Assembly: GCF_030733265.1 (NCBI RefSeq) | Contig: NZ_JASHJI010000003.1 | Location: 434,001-498,000 of the forward strand | Origin: Roseibium sp. MMSF_3412 | GTDB lineage: Bacteria > Pseudomonadota > Alphaproteobacteria > Rhizobiales > Stappiaceae | DNA: 64,000 nt | Direction: 5' to 3' | Shown here: in pieces, positions 41,258 to 50,054 of the stretch | Layout: each line of letters begins with the position of its first letter | Position numbering within the stretch: the stretch's first letter is position 1 | Program-made: the position numbers and the translations under genes | Notes under the pieces: model-generated | What the model was told of the DNA's origin: nothing | Database searches by the model: none | Seen by the model: the letters and a program-made list of their open reading frames with translations, nothing else

Positions 41258-42496
41258 TCAGATTGGTTCCCCGGAAAGCAATTTCGGAACCGGCCCGGCA
41301 AACCCGGCCGCTTCCTTGATGAACATGCCTTTGAGCCCCGGCATGCGGTCCACCAGACCGAGGCCGAAATCGCGAACCGCCCGCAGCGCATCGTTGTCGT
41401 TTGAGAACAGTCTGTTGAGCACGTCGGTGACAACGCCCATCTGGAACGTGTCGAACCGCCGCCAGCGCTGGTATTTTTCCAGAACATCGAACGCACCGAC
41501 ATCCTGCCCGAGGCGGCGCGCATCGACCAGAACTTCCGCCAGGGCCGCGACATCCTTGAAGCCGAGGTTCAACCCCTGCCCGGCGATCGGGTGGATACCG
41601 TGGGCAGCGTCGCCGATCAGTGCGAACCGGGGCTGAACGTAATCCCGGGCGAGCTTGAGACCGAGCGGATAGGCGCGGCGCGGGCCGTCGACCTCAAGCT
41701 TGCCGAGATGATGGCCGAAGCGCCGTTCCAGCTCGATCTCGAAAGTGAACTCGTCAGAGCGCACCAGCCGCTCGGCATCTGCGGTTTTCTCGGTCCAGAC
41801 CAGTGACGAACGGTTCTCCGGAAGCGGCAGGATTGCAAACGGGCCGGCGGGCAGAAAGTGCTCTTCGGCACGTCCGTCATGCGGTCTTTCGTGCTTGACC
41901 GTCGTCACGATGCCCGACTGGCCGTAGTCCCAGTTCACGGTCCGTATCCCCGCCAGTTCGCGCAATCTTGAGCGTACACCGTCCGCGGCGACCAGAAGAC
42001 GGCTCTTGAGCTGCGTTCCGTCTTCCAGTTCGATCTCGCTGTGGCTGGCAAGGGTGCGAAACGTGCTCACGCTTGCCGGCGCGAAAAACACGACACCGAG
42101 CGACTTGGCCGCTTTGAAGAGCGCAGGCATCATCACCCCATTCGGCATCATGTGCGCAAACGGCTCGCCTTCGGTTGCCTCGCCGTCGAACGTCAGAAAA
42201 ACAGGGCGCACGACGTCGCGCAATTTGCTGTCCGTGACGATCATTTCCGTAATCGGCTGGGATTTGTTCTCGATCCGCTCCCAGACACCGAGCTGCGTCA
42301 GCATGCGGGAGGCGGCGGCAGCGATGGCTGATGCTCTCGGGTCCTTGTGCAGCTGATCCATCGGCTTGGGATCGACCACGGCACAGTTCAGGCCCGGATC
42401 GCCCTGTTTCAGTGCCACCGCGAGAGAGAGGCCGACATATCCGCCTCCTGCGATCACAACATCGAACATATCCGTCGATTTCGGTTTCTTGGCCAC
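41258..42496 (-). CDS. UbiH/COQ6-family FAD-dependent ubiquinone biosynthesis hydroxylase
   Basis: 412 residues. FAD motif DVVIAGGGYVGLSLAVAL (GxGxxG type), DG motif LVAADGVRSRLR, and second FAD motif ALIGDAAHGIHPIAGQGLNLG are all present. The family hydroxylates the ubiquinone ring, and UbiH, UbiF or the broad-range UbiL of alphaproteobacteria are all possible. GTG at 42496 was chosen for AGGGAGA ideally spaced upstream; an ATG at 42532 also stays in frame. No other ubi genes are adjacent. Confidence 0.87.
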   Translation of the reverse strand: MAKKPKSTDMFDVVIAGGGYVGLSLAVALKQGDPGLNCAVVDPKPMDQLHKDPRASAIAAAASRMLTQLGVWERIENKSQPITEMIVTDSKLRDVVRPVFLTFDGEATEGEPFAHMMPNGVMMPALFKAAKSLGVVFFAPASVSTFRTLASHSEIELEDGTQLKSRLLVAADGVRSRLRELAGIRTVNWDYGQSGIVTTVKHERPHDGRAEEHFLPAGPFAILPLPENRSSLVWTEKTADAERLVRSDEFTFEIELERRFGHHLGKLEVDGPRRAYPLGLKLARDYVQPRFALIGDAAHGIHPIAGQGLNLGFKDVAALAEVLVDARRLGQDVGAFDVLEKYQRWRRFDTFQMGVVTDVLNRLFSNDNDALRAVRDFGLGLVDRMPGLKGMFIKEAAGFAGPVPKLLSGEPI

Positions 42497-42624
42497 TCGA
42501 ATTCTCCCTGCCCCGAGCTTCCCCAAAGGCATCTTGACTTTAACGTCATCTCCCGTCCAAGAGTGCTGGCCGGGAAATCAACTCTTAACAGCGACATGGC
42601 TGGTCCACGCAAAGGAATACACCG

Positions 42625-43494
42625 ATGAACACGGCCATTGACAACCTTCTGCAGATACTTGACCTGGAACCGTTGGAAAGCAATCTGTTCCGTGGTCGCA
42701 GCCCCCAAGTTGGCTGGCAGCGCGTTTTCGGCGGCCAGGTTATCGGCCAGGCACTGGTCGCAGCGTCCCGGACAGTTGTCGAAGACCGCCATGTGCACTC
42801 CCTTCACGGGTATTTTCTGCGTCCCGGTGACCCTCAGGTTCCGATCATCTACGAGGTCGACAGGATCCGCGACGGCGGCAGCTTTACCACAAGACGGGTC
42901 GTTGCCATCCAGCACGGTGAAGCAATCTTTTCCATGTCCGCATCGTTCCAGCTTCAGGAAAACGGCCTTGAGCATCAGATCGACATGCCCGACGTGCCAA
43001 AACCCGACGAGCTGCCGAGCGACCGGGAACTGAAGGAAAAGTTTCTGGCCGTCGCGCCGGAAAACGTGCGCCGCTACTGGGAGCGCGAACGGCCGATCGA
43101 GATGCGCCCGGTCGAGTTGACACACTATTTCAGCAAGAAGCCCCTGCCGCCGCAGCAATATGTCTGGGTGAGGGCGACGGGAAAACTGCCCGACGACGAA
43201 CGCATCCACCAGTGCGTGCTTGCCTACGCGTCCGATATGACGCTTCTGGACACATCGCTTTTTCCTCACGGAACGTCGGTCTTCAGCCCGAAAATTCAGG
43301 CGGCCAGTCTGGATCACGCCATGTGGTTTCATCATCCGTTCCGGGCCGATGAATGGCTTCTTTACGCGACCGACAGCGTGTCTTCGTCAGGGTCCCGCGG
43401 CTTGAACCGGGGATCCCTGTTCACCATGGACGGTAAACTCGTCGCCTCAACAGCCCAGGAAGGGCTGATCAGGTTGCGCAGGAAGGAAAAGTGA
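42625..43494 (+). CDS. tesB: Acyl-CoA thioesterase II
   Basis: 289 residues with two hot-dog domains, the TesB layout. SNLFRGRSPQVGWQRVFGGQ and VHSLHGYFLRPGDPQVPIIY mark the first; the second has LDHAMWFHHPFRADEWLLY and SRGLNRGSLFTMDGKLVAS with the conserved Gln/Thr region. It hydrolyses medium- to long-chain acyl-CoA. Divergent from the UbiH-like gene and convergent with cobW. Confidence 0.94.
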   Translation: MNTAIDNLLQILDLEPLESNLFRGRSPQVGWQRVFGGQVIGQALVAASRTVVEDRHVHSLHGYFLRPGDPQVPIIYEVDRIRDGGSFTTRRVVAIQHGEAIFSMSASFQLQENGLEHQIDMPDVPKPDELPSDRELKEKFLAVAPENVRRYWERERPIEMRPVELTHYFSKKPLPPQQYVWVRATGKLPDDERIHQCVLAYASDMTLLDTSLFPHGTSVFSPKIQAASLDHAMWFHHPFRADEWLLYATDSVSSSGSRGLNRGSLFTMDGKLVASTAQEGLIRLRRKEK

Positions 43495-43566
43495 CGCCGT
43501 ATCGGTCACGGCAAGGTCTCAACGCGCGGATTATCGAAAGACCCGCCGGTCTCAAAACGCGCCCCT

Positions 43567-44817
43567 CTAGCGGACCGGACTGGTAAATCCGGAGATCGCA
43601 AGCGGATTGTCGGTCATTGCCTTCGGATCCGGTGTATCGGGCAACAGCGCCCCGGAAAAAGCCTCGAACATCTTCCGGACAAATCCTTCGGGAAGATCCT
43701 TGGTGATGAACACCATGCGCGTGCGCCTGTCTTCATCCGGCCAGGCTTCCAGCGTCGCAGGGGGATGAAACACGTGTTGAACGCCGTGGATGACCACCGG
43801 CCGGTCCGGGTCCTCGGCAAGCTGCACGATCCCCTTGACGCGAAGGAGCTTTGGTCCGTGCGCCGACCGCAGCAAATCGAGAAACATCTCGAGGGCCGAC
43901 GCGGAAACCGGCCGCTCGGTCGCAAGCGTGAAAGCACGGATGGCTTCGCTGTGCCGGTTTATATCATGCGCATGGTCATGTCCGTGGTCATGTCCGTGGT
44001 CGTGATCATGATGGTGATGATGCCCGTGCGCATGACTGTGCGCGTGATCGTGTGAATGACCATGCGCGTGGTGGTGCCCGTGACCGCTGTCGGCATAGGC
44101 TTCCTCGTTCAGCCAGGCCGCCACATCCGGTATCTTGCTCTTCGGATCATAAAGGCCGGCGTTGAACAGCTTGTCCGGCTCCGCGTCGCCGGATTGGGCA
44201 TCCAGCCGCAGCGCCCCCGGATTCAACGCGTGAAGACGGTGCTTCAGCGTCTCGAACGCAGACGCTTCCGCCTCCGTCCCCACGAGGTCGGTTTTTGTCA
44301 AAACGATCCGGTCGGCGACGGCCGCCTGTTTGCGCGCCTCTTCATGCCCGTCAAGCGTCGAAAGTCCGTTGATCGCATCGACCAGCGTGATCACGCTGTC
44401 GAGCCGGTAGCGCATGACCAGATAGGGATGCAGCATCACGGTGTGCAGAATGGGCGCGGGATCGGCGAGACCCGTCGTCTCGATGATCACCCTGTTGAGC
44501 CGCTCGGTGCGTCCGTTGTCCAGGTGCCGCAGGAGATTTTCGAGCGTGGTGACGAGATCTCCGCGGATCGTGCAGCACAGGCAGCCGGAAGACAGCTCCA
44601 CGATCCCTTCTCCGGCCTGATCGACAAACAGGTGATCCAGACCGATTTCACCGAACTCGTTGATGATGACCGCCGTATCGGCCATCGCGGGATCCTTGAG
44701 GATCTTGTTCAGGAGAGTCGTTTTGCCCGCGCCCAGGAACCCCGTCAGTATAGACAGCGGAATAGGGGGCTTGGGTCCTTTTTCGGGATTGGGTCCGGAA
44801 CGTTCTTGGGAAGTCAT
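43567..44817 (-). CDS. CobW/COG0523 GTPase metallochaperone with His-rich loop
   Basis: 416 residues. Walker A GFLGAGKTTLL, the metal-binding GCLCC (CxCC) in switch I, ETTGLADP Walker B region, and TKTDL guanine specificity motif. Between the GTPase and the CobW C-terminal domain lies a remarkably His-rich segment (about residues 240-290; HGHHHAHGHSHDHAHSHAHG type) that could bind zinc, nickel or cobalt. COG0523 proteins deliver metals such as zinc or cobalt. Substrate metal is not determined; no Zur site or cobalamin genes are adjacent. Confidence 0.9.
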   Translation of the reverse strand: MTSQERSGPNPEKGPKPPIPLSILTGFLGAGKTTLLNKILKDPAMADTAVIINEFGEIGLDHLFVDQAGEGIVELSSGCLCCTIRGDLVTTLENLLRHLDNGRTERLNRVIIETTGLADPAPILHTVMLHPYLVMRYRLDSVITLVDAINGLSTLDGHEEARKQAAVADRIVLTKTDLVGTEAEASAFETLKHRLHALNPGALRLDAQSGDAEPDKLFNAGLYDPKSKIPDVAAWLNEEAYADSGHGHHHAHGHSHDHAHSHAHGHHHHHDHDHGHDHGHDHAHDINRHSEAIRAFTLATERPVSASALEMFLDLLRSAHGPKLLRVKGIVQLAEDPDRPVVIHGVQHVFHPPATLEAWPDEDRRTRMVFITKDLPEGFVRKMFEAFSGALLPDTPDPKAMTDNPLAISGFTSPVR

Positions 44818-44959
44818 GAAACGCGACTCCAGTTTGATGCCGAGTGCCTGTTGCGTTCAGGCGCAGGGAAAAATGCGCGCCGGCAGGCCCGGTTACAGGT
44901 CGAGGCGAACGGCTAGCATCCTTTCCCGCAGGACGTCAAAGGGAAATGCGCGCTTCCAG

Positions 44960-45259
44960 CTAGCTTGCGTTGAGGACCGTTTCTTCCGTCTCAGCATCGG
45001 CGATACCGCCGGTTTCTTCCGTGTCATCGGCAGCGAGATCCATCGGCGTCAGATCCTGGACGATATCCGTATCGGTAAATGCAAACGTTGCATCGCCCGG
45101 ATCTTCCGAATCAATTACGTGCCGCACGGCTTCCGCGGCTTTGCGAAGGGTGGCGACGACTTCTTCGATCGATGTTCCGTCTTCCAGTTGATCAGCTGAG
45201 AGCTCCGCAAGACTTGCAAGTGCCCGGATGGTTGCTGTGGATCTCGGTTCAATCATCAT
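44960..45259 (-). CDS. Hypothetical small acidic protein
   Basis: About 99 residues from ATG 45259 (Met-Met; a longer frame starts at 45295). The first half is helical (STATIRALASLAELSADQL, then EEVVATLRKAAEAVRHVID). The second half is highly acidic and disordered, rich in Asp, Glu and Thr. No membrane segment or known domain. It lies 188 bp downstream of dacA and 142 bp upstream of the cobW start on the same strand. GAAATCGC-type bases give only a weak ribosome-binding site. Confidence 0.6.
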   Translation of the reverse strand: MMIEPRSTATIRALASLAELSADQLEDGTSIEEVVATLRKAAEAVRHVIDSEDPGDATFAFTDTDIVQDLTPMDLAADDTEETGGIADAETEETVLNAS

Positions 45260-45447
45260 GCGATTTCTCGATCTGGTTAAGGACCGGCATCCCAATGCCT
45301 GAAGGAGTGCACATCCGCTGCCGGGCGCATTGACACGGTCACGCGCCTCGACGGAAGATTTCTTACCGCAGTGTTAAGGAACTCGGTAAACAAAGTGTTA
45401 ACTGTCCGGAACGGATCGGCACGGGCTGCGGCTCGATGCAGGCAGTT

Positions 45448-46839
45448 TTATTTGCGCGGACTGGGTGCCGGCACGGGAACGGTGAAATCGAGCCCCTTGC
45501 GGAAGATTGAACCGGGCGCCGCCTGCGCGGGTTCACCGGCACTTCCGGCGCTTGCCGAAGCAGACTGCGTAATGGCGTCCGAGGCACTGCCTTGAGCTGT
45601 GTTCTGCAGTTTGGCACGGATCTCGATTTCGGCCCGGCGCATCGGATTTGCCGCGGGGACCGGAATATCGGACGCCGGTATCTGCGATCCGGCAATGTTG
45701 GCCGCGGCTTTCGGTGTGCCGCTCGGTTTTCCGAGACTGACCTGCAGAGGCTTGTAGGCAATCCGGCGCGGTCCGAGCGTCCGATCCAGTATTTTTGCCC
45801 AGTCAGGCTTTCCGTTTGCAAGCGTGAACCCGCTTTCGTCCACCTTCTTCAGCTGCTTGTCGCTGGCACTTCTGAAAAACAGAAATCCGCCTGACGGTTC
45901 GTTCTTCATGTCGAAGCGGGCCATGTACGCCTTTGCACCCGGGCTCCGGTTCCGCCGGCAATAGCCGTTCGCCGGTGGATTTCCGGAAGACCCGGTCATG
46001 CTGGCAACATTTTTGCCGCCGCCGCGCTTCCGGAACCCCTTGTCGAAGAGCTGGCGCGCAAAGGCGGTTCTCTCCAGCCCGGAGCCCGCACCCAGGATAA
46101 CGGCGATCAGTGTCCGGCCGCGGCGCGTAACGGAGGCGGCGACGTTGTAGCCCGAGTTGCAGATGTAACCTGTCTTCATGCCGTTCGCACCGGGAACCCG
46201 CAAAAGGAATTCCCTGTTTGCCGAACGCAGTGTCTTTTTGCCGAACCGCAGGCCCGGATGGTTGTAGAATTTCTTGGATTCCGGAAAGTCCCGGCGCAGG
46301 GCCATGGCGAGGATGGCCATGTCGCGCGCGGTTGTAACCTGACCGTTGTCCGGCAGGCCATGCGGATTGGTGAAACGCGTATTGGTCATTCCAAGACGCC
46401 GGGCTTCCGCGTTCATGGCCGCAAGAAACGCCGATTCCGATCCGGAAACCGCCTCGCCGAGCGCAACGGCGACATCGTTCGCCGACTTGACCAGAATGAT
46501 CTTCAACGCGGTGTCGATGGTGAACCGTGTCCCCACCTTGAAGCCCATTTTGCTCGGCGGTTCGGACAAGGAGTTCTTCGACTGGACGACCGCCGAATTC
46601 AGCGTCGCACGGCCTTCCCGGATCGCCTTGAAGGTCACGTAGGCGGTCATCATCTTTGTCAGCGAGGCCGGGTACCACTTCCGCGTGGCATTTTTTTCTT
46701 CCAGCACCTTGCCCGTCTTTGCATCGACAAGGATGAACGCGCCGATATCGGCGCGCGCCGACCCGCTGTTCAGGGCCGCAGCGCCGAAGAAAAGGGCCAG
46801 AAAAAAGACTGTCAGGCGGCCAATTGGGCTTGAGAACAC
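45448..46839 (-). CDS. D-alanyl-D-alanine carboxypeptidase (penicillin-binding protein, S11 family)
   Basis: 463 residues. A signal peptide (about 1-30) precedes the S11 domain: Ser59-x-x-Lys62 in PASLTKMMTAY, SAND (SxN motif) near residue 118, and KTG in MKTGYICNSGYN near residue 222. It trims the terminal D-Ala from peptidoglycan stem peptides in the periplasm. After the catalytic domain a tail of about 160 residues is Pro/Ala-rich and has no recognised domain. Divergent from the urease operon. Confidence 0.93.
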   Translation of the reverse strand: MFSSPIGRLTVFFLALFFGAAALNSGSARADIGAFILVDAKTGKVLEEKNATRKWYPASLTKMMTAYVTFKAIREGRATLNSAVVQSKNSLSEPPSKMGFKVGTRFTIDTALKIILVKSANDVAVALGEAVSGSESAFLAAMNAEARRLGMTNTRFTNPHGLPDNGQVTTARDMAILAMALRRDFPESKKFYNHPGLRFGKKTLRSANREFLLRVPGANGMKTGYICNSGYNVAASVTRRGRTLIAVILGAGSGLERTAFARQLFDKGFRKRGGGKNVASMTGSSGNPPANGYCRRNRSPGAKAYMARFDMKNEPSGGFLFFRSASDKQLKKVDESGFTLANGKPDWAKILDRTLGPRRIAYKPLQVSLGKPSGTPKAAANIAGSQIPASDIPVPAANPMRRAEIEIRAKLQNTAQGSASDAITQSASASAGSAGEPAQAAPGSIFRKGLDFTVPVPAPSPRK

Positions 46840-47210
46840 GTGTATCCCTCGCTGGTCACACCGCTATATGAGCGCACACTGGTTAAAGACTGTTTGCCAT
46901 CTTGCCGTTCCTATTAAAAACCGGATCATCCCGCGCAGAGCAACCCCTCAGTCGAATTCGAAACCTGATTGCTCTTTGTGCAACCGCCCAATTTTTGAGC
47001 AACCGGCTAGAGGAGCCGCGTCTCCCCGCCCGTAAATCCGTGGTCTCTCTCGCGGATTCCGGCGCTCGCTTCAAATCGCGCTTTTTTGGCCCGGCCCTTG
47101 CTAATATGCTGCCAACCGTTGCCGGGACGCGTCTGAGGCCTGCCCGGTCAGAATTCGGACGAAAGGTGCCGGGATGAACAGCACCGGCAAGATCCAGGGG
47201 CGGATAAAGC
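46840..47210. other. Divergent intergenic region dacA-like / ureD
   Basis: 371 bp without a supported gene. The ureD side carries a sigma-54 promoter match (listed separately). At 46969-46983 there is a TTGCTC-TTT-GTGCAA dyad, 5 of 6 bases symmetric, but its spacing does not fit the NtrC consensus. GTTAA at 46872-46876 is a lone half-site. Nothing else was recognised. Confidence 0.5.
47087..47102 (+). promoter_or_regulatory. Sigma-54 (-24/-12) promoter candidate of the urease operon
   Basis: TTGGCCCGGCCCTTGCT at 47086-47102: the GG at 47088-47089 and the GC at 47100-47101 are separated by exactly 10 bases, as required for RpoN. It differs from TGGCACG-N4-TTGCT by one base (C for A). It lies about 100 bp upstream of ureD. 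RpoN/NtrC control of urease is common when urea is used as a nitrogen source. Confidence 0.6.
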
Positions 47211-48065
47211 ATGTATGATGCTGCAATGGCATCAGATTCGGGCCTGCAAAACAAAACTTTGCAGCGGGTTGCCGGTGTAGCGCGTGTCCGGTTCGCGAAA
47301 GTTGAAGGCCGCACGCGCGTGGCGGACCTCTACCAGAAGGGATCTGCCAAGATCCGGCTGCCGAAAATCTATGACACGACGGCAACGGCGGTTCTGATCA
47401 ACACGGCCGGCGGCCTCACCGGAGGCGACAGACTTTCCTACGATGTCGCGATTGATGACGGCGCACACGCGATTGTGACCACCCAGACCGCCGAGCGGGC
47501 CTACCGAAGCAACACCGGCTCGGCAAAAGTGACAGGCTCGCTGAAGGTTGGGGCCGGGGCAACCCTGGAATGGCTGCCCCAGGAGACCATCCTGTTTGAC
47601 CGGTCGGGGCTGGGCCGGGAACTGAATGCCGAGCTTGCCACGGATGCCCGGCTGATGCTTTTGGAGACGATTGTGGTCGGCCGTACCGCCATGGGCGAAA
47701 CCGTCACGTCGGTCAGCTTCAGGGACCGTTGGAGAATCCGACGCGAGAACAAGCTCGTTTTCGCCGACGACGTCCGCTACGCCGGCAACCCGGCAGACTT
47801 CTTGAGTGGCCCGGCAACCGCACGCGCAGGCCATGTCGTTTCAACTTTTGTGGATTGCGCGATCGACGCCGAAGAGCGCCTGCCGCACGCGCGATCCTGT
47901 CTGGACAAGATCCCAGCGGCATCGACCCAGGCTGCCGCAAGTGCCTGGAACGGCTTGCTGACGGCACGTTTTGTGTCCAATGATAGCCGCGACTTACGCA
48001 ACGCGCTCATTTCGTTTTTGACCGGTTACCGCTCGGCCGACCTGCCGCGCGTCTGGTATTGCTAG
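47211..48065 (+). CDS. ureD: Urease accessory protein UreD
   Basis: 284 residues. [20 protein letters not shown] and [11 protein letters not shown] are the core UreD blocks, and [20 protein letters not shown] the next. UreD (UreH) forms the UreDFG activation complex on the UreABC apoenzyme and channels nickel. ATG at 47211 has CAGGGGCGG about 7-15 bases upstream; a second ATG is five codons later. First gene of the operon; ureA follows after 15 bp. Confidence 0.95.
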   Translation: MYDAAMASDSGLQNKTLQRVAGVARVRFAKVEGRTRVADLYQKGSAKIRLPKIYDTTATAVLINTAGGLTGGDRLSYDVAIDDGAHAIVTTQTAERAYRSNTGSAKVTGSLKVGAGATLEWLPQETILFDRSGLGRELNAELATDARLMLLETIVVGRTAMGETVTSVSFRDRWRIRRENKLVFADDVRYAGNPADFLSGPATARAGHVVSTFVDCAIDAEERLPHARSCLDKIPAASTQAAASAWNGLLTARFVSNDSRDLRNALISFLTGYRSADLPRVWYC

Positions 48066-48080
48066 TTTGGAGGATTTGCC

Positions 48081-48383
48081 GTGAACCTTACTCCCCGCGA
48101 GAAGGACAAACTGCTCATTTCAATGGCCGCAATGGTTGCCCGCCGCAGACTGGAACGCGGGGTCAAACTCAATCATCCCGAAGCGGTTGCCCTGATAACG
48201 GATTTTGTTGTCGAGGGCGCAAGGGACGGGCGCTCCGTCGCCGATCTCATGGCCGCCGGCGCCTCTGTCATTTCCCGCAACCAGGTCATGGAAGGCGTAG
48301 CGGAGATGATCCACGACGTTCAGGTGGAAGCGACATTTCCCGACGGAACCAAGCTCGTCACGGTCCACGAACCGATCCGCTGA
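48081..48383 (+). CDS. ureA: Urease gamma subunit
   Basis: 100 residues, the exact usual length. [20 protein letters not shown] (GTG start), [20 protein letters not shown] and [20 protein letters not shown] are the family's conserved segments. Together with UreB and UreC it forms the (alpha-beta-gamma)3 enzyme. GGAGG lies 8 bases before the GTG start. Confidence 0.97.
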   Translation: MNLTPREKDKLLISMAAMVARRRLERGVKLNHPEAVALITDFVVEGARDGRSVADLMAAGASVISRNQVMEGVAEMIHDVQVEATFPDGTKLVTVHEPIR

Positions 48384-48418
48384 CCCTTTCTGTTCTCCAA
48401 GATGTCAGGAGTTTTCAA

Positions 48419-48724
48419 ATGATCCCGGGTGAGATCTTTCCCGCCGAAGGCGACATAGAACTGAATGCGGGCCTTGAGACCGTGGAACTCGACGTTTCCA
48501 ACACCGGAGACAGACCCGTTCAGGTCGGCAGCCATTATCATTTCGCCGAAACCAATTCAGGCCTTTCCTTCGATCGTGAGAAGGCCAGGGGCATGCGTCT
48601 GGATATTCCTGCCGGCACGGCTGTTCGTTTCGAACCCGGGCAGACACGGTCCGTCACGTTGGTGCCCTATCGCGGCAAAAGGACGGTCTACGGCTTCAAT
48701 CAGAAGGTCATGGGTCCGCTGTGA
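48419..48724 (+). CDS. ureB: Urease beta subunit
   Basis: 101 residues. [40 protein letters not shown] and RKTVYGFN-like ([10 protein letters not shown]) segments identify UreB. ATG at 48419 was chosen as the conserved MIPGE start; the frame runs open for 120 codons upstream but that part overlaps ureA in another frame. The stop TGA overlaps the GTG start of the next gene. Confidence 0.96.
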   Translation: MIPGEIFPAEGDIELNAGLETVELDVSNTGDRPVQVGSHYHFAETNSGLSFDREKARGMRLDIPAGTAVRFEPGQTRSVTLVPYRGKRTVYGFNQKVMGPL

Positions 48725-49146
48725 AAGTCCAAGCCAAGGCGCTCGCTTGTCTCGCCGGAACGGCTCTTGCCGTCCTGACCGGTGCGCCGGTCAAGGCACA
48801 GACCGCAATTGACTGCGCCAACCCGGTAAGCCAGGTGGAAATGACCTATTGCGCAGAGCAGGACTGGCTCGAGGCCGATGCTGCGCTGAACACGGTTTAC
48901 GGACTGGCCATGGCCAAGATGCGCGAAACAGATGGCTATCTGCCTGACAATCTGAAGGGGGCAGCGAACGCCTTGCGCGACGCCCAGCGCGCCTGGATCC
49001 CCTATCGTGACAAGGCCTGCGCCGCATACGGCTACCTCGCCCGCGGCGGCACCCTGGAGCCGCAACCCATCTATAGCTGCCGCGCCGATCTGACCCGGTC
49101 CCGCGTCGGAGAACTTGAAGAGCTTGCGGGAGGCCTGGGGAACTGA
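48721..49146 (+). CDS. LprI-like (DUF1311) exported protein, copy 1
   Basis: 141 residues. Signal peptide ([19 protein letters not shown], cleavage near residue 26), then a DUF1311 domain with [20 protein letters not shown] and [14 protein letters not shown]; four Cys likely form two disulfides. The family is named for the lysozyme inhibitor LprI of mycobacteria, but function here is unknown. It starts at a GTG overlapping the ureB stop and ends in ATGA with copy 2, so it is tightly embedded in the urease operon. Similar small genes occur at this spot in rhizobial urease operons. Confidence 0.85.
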   Translation: MKVQAKALACLAGTALAVLTGAPVKAQTAIDCANPVSQVEMTYCAEQDWLEADAALNTVYGLAMAKMRETDGYLPDNLKGAANALRDAQRAWIPYRDKACAAYGYLARGGTLEPQPIYSCRADLTRSRVGELEELAGGLGN

Positions 49147-49550
49147 TGCGTCTTTTGCTTGCCGCCATCCTCTACGCCGCCATGAGCCTTGGCGCACATG
49201 CGCAGGAGAACATCGATTGCGGATACCCGCTTAACAACAACGAGCGCACTTACTGCGCAGAAAAAGCGCTGAGCGAAGCCAATACAAAACTTGAGACCAT
49301 CTACCGGGACCTCCTCGCCAGGGTCATCCAGATGGATGACGCCGTGCCCGAGCATCTGAAAGGTGCCGCTGCCGCCCTTGAAGAGGCACAGGCGGCCTGG
49401 GTGTCCTTCCGGGAACTCGACTGCAATGCCTACAGCTTTCCCTACAAGGGCGGAACGCGCGGCAGTGAGCTTTACCGGAATTGCATGATCATCATGACAA
49501 TGCAGCGCATCGAAGACTTGCAGGCAACCCTTGATGATTACGGCGATTGA
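49146..49550 (+). CDS. LprI-like (DUF1311) exported protein, copy 2
   Basis: 134 residues. Signal peptide (LLLAAILYAAMSLGAHA) and the same DUF1311 layout as copy 1: IDCGYPLNNNERTYCAEKAL and WVSFRELDCNAYSFPY. The start ATG overlaps the last base of copy 1's stop. Sequence identity to copy 1 is moderate, so duplication is old. Periplasmic; function unknown. Confidence 0.85.
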   Translation: MRLLLAAILYAAMSLGAHAQENIDCGYPLNNNERTYCAEKALSEANTKLETIYRDLLARVIQMDDAVPEHLKGAAAALEEAQAAWVSFRELDCNAYSFPYKGGTRGSELYRNCMIIMTMQRIEDLQATLDDYGD

Positions 49551-49577
49551 CGCACGTGAAAGAGCTGACAGAAACAT

Positions 49578-50051
49578 ATGGTGGTCTATTCCCCACACCT
49601 GATTTTGACCATAGTTGCGGCCGTGTTTGTCGTGGGCCTGATCTGCGTTGGGCTTTTTACCAGCTTCTCAAGATCTCACGGCTTCCGCGTCGCGGTGACC
49701 GGCTTGCTTGTGTCGCTCGGTCTGCTTGTCATACCGATCTCTCAGCTGACTTTCGCGGGGTTTCGCGGGTATCAGCTCGCGGCCTTTGCCGTTTTGCTTT
49801 TGGCGATAACCGGCATCTGGCGAAACAGAGCCCGCCCGTTTCTGCTCGCCTTGCCGGTCGCAACGCTCATCGCAATGGCCTACGTCTGGCTCAATTGGCC
49901 GACAGGGTCACCGTCGCCGTTCCAGTCGGCGGGTCCGGACGGAATTCCCGGAGTAATGCTTTTGATTTTCAATCTCGGAGGGGCCGCCATTCTGGCGTTT
50001 GTTCTCCTTGTCCAATGCCACACTCCCCTGAACGAAAAAACGGAGAAGTGA
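49578..50051 (+). CDS. Small membrane protein in urease operon
   Basis: 157 residues with about five hydrophobic segments (LILTIVAAVFVVGLICVGLF first) and short loops. A Trp/Pro-rich loop WLNWPTGSPSPFQSAGPDG sits between the last helices. No family recognised. Being in a urease operon, urea or nickel passage is conceivable, but it does not look like UreI, UrtB-type, HupE/UreJ or a urea channel. 27 bp after copy 2 and 3 bp before ureC. Confidence 0.75.
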   Translation: MVVYSPHLILTIVAAVFVVGLICVGLFTSFSRSHGFRVAVTGLLVSLGLLVIPISQLTFAGFRGYQLAAFAVLLLAITGIWRNRARPFLLALPVATLIAMAYVWLNWPTGSPSPFQSAGPDGIPGVMLLIFNLGGAAILAFVLLVQCHTPLNEKTEK

Positions 50052-50054
50052 GAC

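Noticed and set aside
46969-46983. Possible NtrC enhancer (TTGCTC-TTT-GTGCAA)
   Set aside because: The central spacing is too short for the NtrC consensus, and symmetry is imperfect.
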